Source of the DNA: Sporosarcina sp.
Lineage (GTDB): Bacteria > Bacillota > Bacilli > Bacillales_A > Planococcaceae
DNA: 7,347 nucleotides
Direction: 5' to 3'
Assembly: GCA_029263945.1 (NCBI GenBank)
Contig: JARIDM010000062.1
Location: 1-7,347, forward strand
Each line of letters begins with the position of its first letter. Position 1 is the stretch's first letter. Shown here one piece after another: positions 5,832 through 7,347 of the stretch. Under the pieces are notes generated by a model. That model ran no database searches. It was not told the DNA's origin and saw only the letters and a list, made by a program, of their open reading frames with translations. The translations under genes and the position numbers were made by a program.

Positions 5832-7347
5832 TCATTTTACTCTTTTTTGTGAAAATTGTAAAGACGCCTCAATGAAACCATAGAATAAAGGATGGGATCT
5901 GTTAGGTCTTGACTTGAATTCTGGGTGGAATACACATCCCACGAAGAAATCATTTTTTGGGTTTTCAATAATCTCAACTAATTGTCCATCTGGACTTAAA
6001 CCACTGAAAACTAAACCTTCTTCTTTTAATACTTCTCTATATTTGTTATTAAATTCATAACGATGACGATGTCTTTCAAAAACAACGTCTTCACCATAGA
6101 GTTTGGATACAAGTGAGCCCTCTTTTAATTCACAAGGATAATTTCCCAAACGCATTGTGTCAGTAAAATCTTTCTCTCTTAAACGTGCATCTGCTAAGTT
6201 AAAGATAGGATACTCAGTTTCTCCCATTTCAGTTGAATTAGCATTTTTCATTCCACAAACTTTTCTTGCGAAATCAACAACACCCATTTGCATACCTAAA
6301 CCCACACCGAAATACGGAATATTATTTTCACGTGCATAACTAGCTGCTAATACCATACCTTCTGTACCACGCGGACCAAATCCTCCCGGAACAGAAATGC
6401 CATCAACAGAACCAAGTAATTCTTCAACATTTTCTTCAGTTAACTGTTCTGAATCAATCCACTCAACTTCAATTTCACTGCTTAAGTCATAGCCAGCATG
6501 CAACATCGCTTCATTGGCTGATAAATATGCATCACGCAATTGTACATATTTCCCTACTAATGCGATTCTAACTTTATTTGTTAAATGAGTCGTTCTTTCA
6601 ATCATTTCTACCCACTCTGTCATATCTGCAGGTCCTAAATGATCAAGTTTTAATTTTCTTAAAATATAAGTATCTAAGCCCTGTTTCTCAAATGATAATG
6701 GAAGAGTATAGAGATTTTCTACGTTGCGTGATTCAATAATTGCATCATGATTTACATCACAGAATAACGCGATTTTTTGACGCATATCTTCAGTTAATTC
6801 CTCATCACAACGTGTAACAATAATATTAGCTTTAATACCTTGTGCCATAAGTTCTTTGAAACTGTGTTGTGTTGGTTTAGTTTTGTATTCATTACTTGCC
6901 GGTACTTTTGGAATCAATGTTGTATGGATGAATACAACATCTTCTGTATTTTGTTCAGCGTGTACCTGACGTACTGCTTCTAAAAATGGAAGGGATTCAA
7001 TATCTCCAACTGTTCCACCAATTTCTGTGATAACCACATCAGCTTGGGAGTCTTCTGCAGCTTGATAAATTTTATTTTTAATTTCATCGGTAATATGTGG
7101 AATAACTTGTACAGTTGCCCCTCCATATTCACCATTACGTTCTTTTTGAATAACTGTTTGATATACTCGACCCGTGGTAATATTAGCACTATCTGTTAAT
7201 TCAACATCAATAAATCTTTCATAATGTCCTAAGTCTAAATCTGCTTCTGCACCATCTTTGGTCACAAAAACCTCACCGTGTTGATAGGGTGACATTGTAC
7301 CTGGATCAACATTAATATAAGGATCGAATTTTTGCATAAAAATACTT
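5832..7347 (-). CDS. pyrG: CTP synthase, 5' end beyond the window, catalytic glutaminase Cys replaced by Gly
   Basis: Makes CTP from UTP and ATP with nitrogen normally drawn from glutamine. The frame is open to the right edge (SIFMQKFDPY); the missing first ~30-35 residues hold the P-loop. Residues below count from the Met at 7337. The synthetase domain (to ~240) is well conserved: QKFDPYINVDPGTMSP, QHGEVFVT, DLDLGHYERF, EIGGTVGDIESLPFLEA and KTKPTQHSFKEL. The class I glutaminase domain (~250-501) keeps PGGFGPRG (317-324, oxyanion region), ANSTE, ERHRHRYEFNN and FHPEF with triad His471 and Glu473. The nucleophile motif, normally G-I/V-C-L-G-M-Q, reads GVGLGMQ, with Gly346 (codon 6300-6302) in place of cysteine. 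Some nearby positions also differ from the family pattern (GVVDFARK, GCVFHPEF). Glutamine use is therefore predicted to be lost, with ammonia use possible. First gene of the visible pyrG-fba cluster. Confidence 0.94.
   Translation of the reverse strand, partial: SIFMQKFDPYINVDPGTMSPYQHGEVFVTKDGAEADLDLGHYERFIDVELTDSANITTGRVYQTVIQKERNGEYGGATVQVIPHITDEIKNKIYQAAEDSQADVVITEIGGTVGDIESLPFLEAVRQVHAEQNTEDVVFIHTTLIPKVPASNEYKTKPTQHSFKELMAQGIKANIIVTRCDEELTEDMRQKIALFCDVNHDAIIESRNVENLYTLPLSFEKQGLDTYILRKLKLDHLGPADMTEWVEMIERTTHLTNKVRIALVGKYVQLRDAYLSANEAMLHAGYDLSSEIEVEWIDSEQLTEENVEELLGSVDGISVPGGFGPRGTEGMVLAASYARENNIPYFGVGLGMQMGVVDFARKVCGMKNANSTEMGETEYPIFNLADARLREKDFTDTMRLGNYPCELKEGSLVSKLYGEDVVFERHRHRYEFNNKYREVLKEEGLVFSGLSPDGQLVEIIENPKNDFFVGCVFHPEFKSRPNRSHPLFYGFIEASLQFSQKRVK
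5834..5862 (-). promoter_or_regulatory. Candidate internal promoter for fba
   Basis: TTTACA (5862-5857) and TAAAAT (5839-5834) on the minus strand are separated by exactly 17 bp, each one mismatch from consensus. The element overlaps the last codons of pyrG and would start RNA near 5827, about 27 nt before the fba ATG. It would allow high fba expression independent of pyrG. Confidence 0.45.

Noticed and set aside
1..7347. CRISPR array, tRNA or rRNA gene, riboswitch or novel defence system
   Set aside because: I saw no regularly spaced repeats, cloverleaf or rRNA-like sequence, and every intact gene belongs to a known housekeeping, transport or regulatory family.

Overview
The window is AT-rich chromosomal DNA from a low-GC Gram-positive bacterium (Firmicutes). 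Strong Shine-Dalgarno sites, TATAAT-like promoters, short intergenic gaps and rho-independent-type hairpins all fit this. The gene order pyrG - fba - (insert) - murA resembles the Bacillus order pyrG-fbaA-tal-murZ-rho-rpmE. Protein style suggests an Erysipelotrichia/Erysipelothrix-like fermenter, but that placement is an inference from memory.

Layout, left to right. The left edge holds the first 119 codons of a pyruvate formate-lyase gene (pflB, minus strand). A 244-bp divergent intergenic region (358-601) follows, with two separate groups of inverted repeats. Next is a DauR/YheO-type PAS-HTH regulator (plus strand). After it lies a decayed 1.47-kb IS3-family (IS150-type) insertion sequence whose transposase has many stops and frameshifts. 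The rest is on the minus strand: murA (MurZ-like UDP-GlcNAc enolpyruvyl transferase), a formate/nitrite-family channel, class II fructose-bisphosphate aldolase (fba), and CTP synthase (pyrG), which runs off the right edge and lacks only about its first 30-35 residues.

The minus-strand cluster reads right to left: pyrG and fba are 31 bp apart, a perfect 14-bp-stem hairpin separates fba from the channel gene, and murA has its own TATAAT box. The channel gene occupies the slot where Bacillus carries tal. It may export the formate made by the pflB product, which is encoded nearby on the same strand.

The most striking observation is in CTP synthase. The glutaminase motif that normally reads G-I-C-L-G-M-Q reads G-V-G-L-G-M-Q here, so the catalytic cysteine is glycine, while the His and Glu of the triad and the synthetase domain look intact. 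If this is not a sequencing error, the enzyme should be ammonia-dependent. A second notable point is that the IS sits in the loop of a former hairpin between the convergent regulator and murA genes. The two stem arms now flank the element, and the IS's own T-tailed hairpin may have taken over termination.
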